A stretch of 64,000 nucleotides of DNA from Algoriphagus winogradskyi. GTDB taxonomy: Bacteria > Bacteroidota > Bacteroidia > Cytophagales > Cyclobacteriaceae. The notes below the pieces were generated by a model. The model was not told the origin of the DNA, made no database searches, and was given only the letters and a program-made list of their open reading frames with translations. Both the position numbers and the translations under genes were made by a program. Every line of letters begins with the position of its first letter. The stretch's first letter is position 1. The stretch spans positions 806,001 through 870,000 of the forward strand of contig NZ_FXUA01000001.1 of NCBI RefSeq assembly GCF_900182815.1, written 5' to 3'. Positions 61,912 to 64,000 of this stretch are shown in pieces.

Positions 61912-64000
61912 ATGAAAAATTCTACTACAAAAAATCTGAGTAGTATCAGAATGTGGCCTGAAACCAAAGTAAATTTTGGTATTCTTGGTTGCATCTGCCT
62001 TCTACTCTTTTTCCTGTCAAGTTCAGGATCAAGTATGGCCCAAACGTCTCCTATTGCCGTAAAAGGCACTGTAGTCGATTCAGAAGGCCTTCCATTGCCA
62101 GGATTGACAATTCTAGTAAAAGGTGCCACAGCTGGTACTGTAACGGATTCGGAAGGCAGATATTCCATCACTGTCCCTGGAGAAAGCACAGTTTTAGCTT
62201 TCAGCTACATTGGTTATCAATCCCAAGAAATCACTGTAGGTAGCAGGACCATAATTGATTTGGTCATGGAGGAGGATATTTCATCTTTAAATGAGGTGGT
62301 GGTAGTTGGCTATGGCACACAGAAAGTCACCAACCTCACTGGAGCTGTAGATGTAGTTGAAGGAAAAGTGTTAGCAGACCGTCCTTCTCCTTCAGTATCA
62401 CAATTGCTTCAAGGAACCTCACCTGGTCTAACTTTTAGTGTTGGTAACAATGGGTTTCAGCCAGGGGCTGAAATGAATATTCAGATCCGAGGTATGGGAT
62501 CCCTTAATGGTGGCTCTCCCTATGTAGTTATTGATGGGATTCCTGGAGACATGGATCGCTTGAACCCAAATGACATAGAATCTATTTCAGTATTGAAAGA
62601 CGCTGCAGCATCTGCAATCTTCGGAGCACGAGCACCATATGGTGTTATCGTAATTACTACAAAATCAGGAAGAGGTAAACTGAAAGCAAGCTATTCGGGA
62701 AGTGTAGGGGTAGCTTCTCCTCAAAATCTTCCATCCATGCTAAACTCTTATGATCACGCCAAGGTAATTAATGAGGCGGGTGTATTTGGCGCTGGCGGAA
62801 GATTTTTCCCAAACAGAACAATTGACAATATTCTTGCTTTCCAGAACGGTGACTTTGACTTCCTAAGATCAAATGCCAACTTCCCTGCCGATGCTACTTT
62901 CTTTGAAACAACGCCTAACCCCAACAACGTAAATCAATGGGGTTTCAACCAATTTGGTAATGCAAACAGGGATTGGTTTGATGAATATTTCGGTAAGGGA
63001 ATGATTCAAAAGCATGACCTCAGCCTTTCAGGTGGGTCTGAAAAAACTTCATATTACTTCTCTGCAGGTTTATATGGTCAATCAGGTGTCTTAAACTATG
63101 GCACAGATACTTTTGATCGCTATAATATCATGGGTAAGATTACAACTTCCATTACAGATAAATGGGATTTTACCTACCAGCCACGTTTTTCCAAGCAGAT
63201 CAGGGAAATCCCTAATATGGACAGACAGGGTAGCTATGATCTGATTTTCCATCAAATCGCCAGAACCATGCCTACTAATGCTATGTACGATGGCTTTGGA
63301 AATATCATGATCCAATCCAAAATCCCTTGGGTAAACGATGCTGGTACAGATATCACTGAGACCACCGAAAACTGGCACACCTTTGCAACCGACCTGAGAC
63401 CTACAGAAGGATGGACTATTCATGGAGATTTTGCCATGAAAAACACTGATATTTTTTATAGAAGTAATGAACTTACCGTATATGACCATTTAGTGGACGG
63501 AACAGTCACACCAAGTGGAAACACAGTACCAAGCAATACTAGAAGAACTCATTATAGTAATTTGTATTGGACTAGTAACATTTACACTTCTTACGAATTC
63601 CAGCTGAATGAAGTCCATAATTTCAAAGCTATGGTTGGAACCCAATTTGAAAAGACTCAAAACAGGAATTTATCTGGATATAGAACCAACCTATTGGTAC
63701 CTAACGTCCCATCTTTGAACACCGCTGATGGGGAAATTCAAATGAATGAAAACCTTTTAACAGTAAGCACTCAGGGTTATTTTGGAAGATTCAATTACAA
63801 CTTTGATGAGAAATACCTGATTGAAGTAAATGCACGATATGACGGTAGCTCAAGATTCAGAGAAGGAAACAGATGGGGCTTTTTCCCATCCTTCTCAGCA
63901 GGGTGGAATATCGATAAGGAATCTTTCTGGCAGCCAATCAGCCAGACGGTAAACACGTTTAAAATCCGTGGTTCGTGGGGTGAATTGGGGAATCAAAATG
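61912..64000 (+). CDS. susC: SusC/RagA TonB-dependent outer-membrane receptor (3' end outside window)
   Basis: The frame is open from an ATG at 61912 to the right edge (696 codons). A signal peptide ends near SSMAQ. An N-terminal carboxypeptidase-regulatory-like domain follows (IAVKGTVVDSEGLPLPGLTILVKG; DSEGRYSITVP; YIGYQSQEI). The SusC TonB box region reads NEVVVVGYGTQK, the plug begins SQLLQGTSPGL and includes VIDGIPGDM and VLKDAAASAIFGARAPYGVIVITTK. Barrel strands come after. SusC imports glycans with a SusD lipoprotein, expected just past the edge. It is the outer-membrane port for the sulfated-glycan cluster. Confidence 0.96.
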   Translation, partial: MKNSTTKNLSSIRMWPETKVNFGILGCICLLLFFLSSSGSSMAQTSPIAVKGTVVDSEGLPLPGLTILVKGATAGTVTDSEGRYSITVPGESTVLAFSYIGYQSQEITVGSRTIIDLVMEEDISSLNEVVVVGYGTQKVTNLTGAVDVVEGKVLADRPSPSVSQLLQGTSPGLTFSVGNNGFQPGAEMNIQIRGMGSLNGGSPYVVIDGIPGDMDRLNPNDIESISVLKDAAASAIFGARAPYGVIVITTKSGRGKLKASYSGSVGVASPQNLPSMLNSYDHAKVINEAGVFGAGGRFFPNRTIDNILAFQNGDFDFLRSNANFPADATFFETTPNPNNVNQWGFNQFGNANRDWFDEYFGKGMIQKHDLSLSGGSEKTSYYFSAGLYGQSGVLNYGTDTFDRYNIMGKITTSITDKWDFTYQPRFSKQIREIPNMDRQGSYDLIFHQIARTMPTNAMYDGFGNIMIQSKIPWVNDAGTDITETTENWHTFATDLRPTEGWTIHGDFAMKNTDIFYRSNELTVYDHLVDGTVTPSGNTVPSNTRRTHYSNLYWTSNIYTSYEFQLNEVHNFKAMVGTQFEKTQNRNLSGYRTNLLVPNVPSLNTADGEIQMNENLLTVSTQGYFGRFNYNFDEKYLIEVNARYDGSSRFREGNRWGFFPSFSAGWNIDKESFWQPISQTVNTFKIRGSWGELGNQN

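Overview
The window looks like a chromosomal segment of a Bacteroidota bacterium, most likely a marine or aquatic member of the Cytophagales (Algoriphagus/Cyclobacteriaceae-like). The evidence is AT-rich coding sequence, a TTTG-N20-TAnnTTTG promoter ahead of the tRNA, a SusC-type TonB receptor, a protein with a type IX secretion tail, an ABC permease/M1 peptidase fusion, and poor Shine-Dalgarno signals. The species assignment is inference. No rRNA, insertion sequence or CRISPR array was seen; there is one tRNA (Asn).

Layout. 1-5.5 kb: housekeeping (an oxidoreductase cut by the left edge, purB, ctlX with a coupled beta-propeller gene, a small conserved protein, tRNA-Asn). 5.7-11 kb: a beta-hexosaminidase and sialidase pair, then a LytS/LytTR two-component system. 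11.2-15.7 kb: an ABC ATPase and a permease fused to an M1-like peptidase. 16-19 kb: a DUF1460 amidase, an SDR protein and a cyclase. 19-21.7 kb: a long minus-strand ORF that seems to join a DUF4184 membrane protein to a TPR/outer-membrane protein, with a STAS-like gene antisense to the junction.

21.7-39.4 kb is the most interesting part. A heme nitric-oxide sensor (H-NOX) is translationally coupled to a giant hybrid histidine kinase whose N-terminus resembles the HNOBA domain of soluble guanylate cyclase. Next to them are a receiver-only regulator, an NtrC-type sigma-54 activator and a broken cupin gene. A perfect spaced palindrome, TTCCA-N5-TGGAA, lies in four intergenic regions of this locus: upstream of the receiver gene, of H-NOX, of the NtrC gene/glycan operon, and of a type IX-secreted protein. 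Two of these regions carry a second near-match 20 bp away and a third has one 29 bp away. The palindromes link the sensor to a seven-gene, translationally coupled glycan operon (GT2, ManC, 1007-residue membrane protein, lipoprotein, anchored protein, GT4, GtrA) and to the secreted protein. I propose an NO-responsive surface-glycan regulon.

39.6-48.5 kb: an ammonium transporter, small membrane and lipoprotein genes, a ParE toxin remnant, a second ABC system, a sugar porter, an orphan YhcG-type nuclease, a PhyH dioxygenase, and a GIY-YIG nuclease flanked by dispersed repeats. 48.5-64 kb: a polysaccharide-utilisation region with three sulfatases, an SSS symporter, a Gfo/Idh/MocA oxidoreductase, two five-bladed-propeller hydrolase-like proteins, an L-fuconate-dehydratase-like enolase and a SusC receptor running off the right edge. 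Together these suggest use of a sulfated, fucose-containing glycan. Heptamer tandem repeats and a dispersed 165-bp repeat lie between genes.
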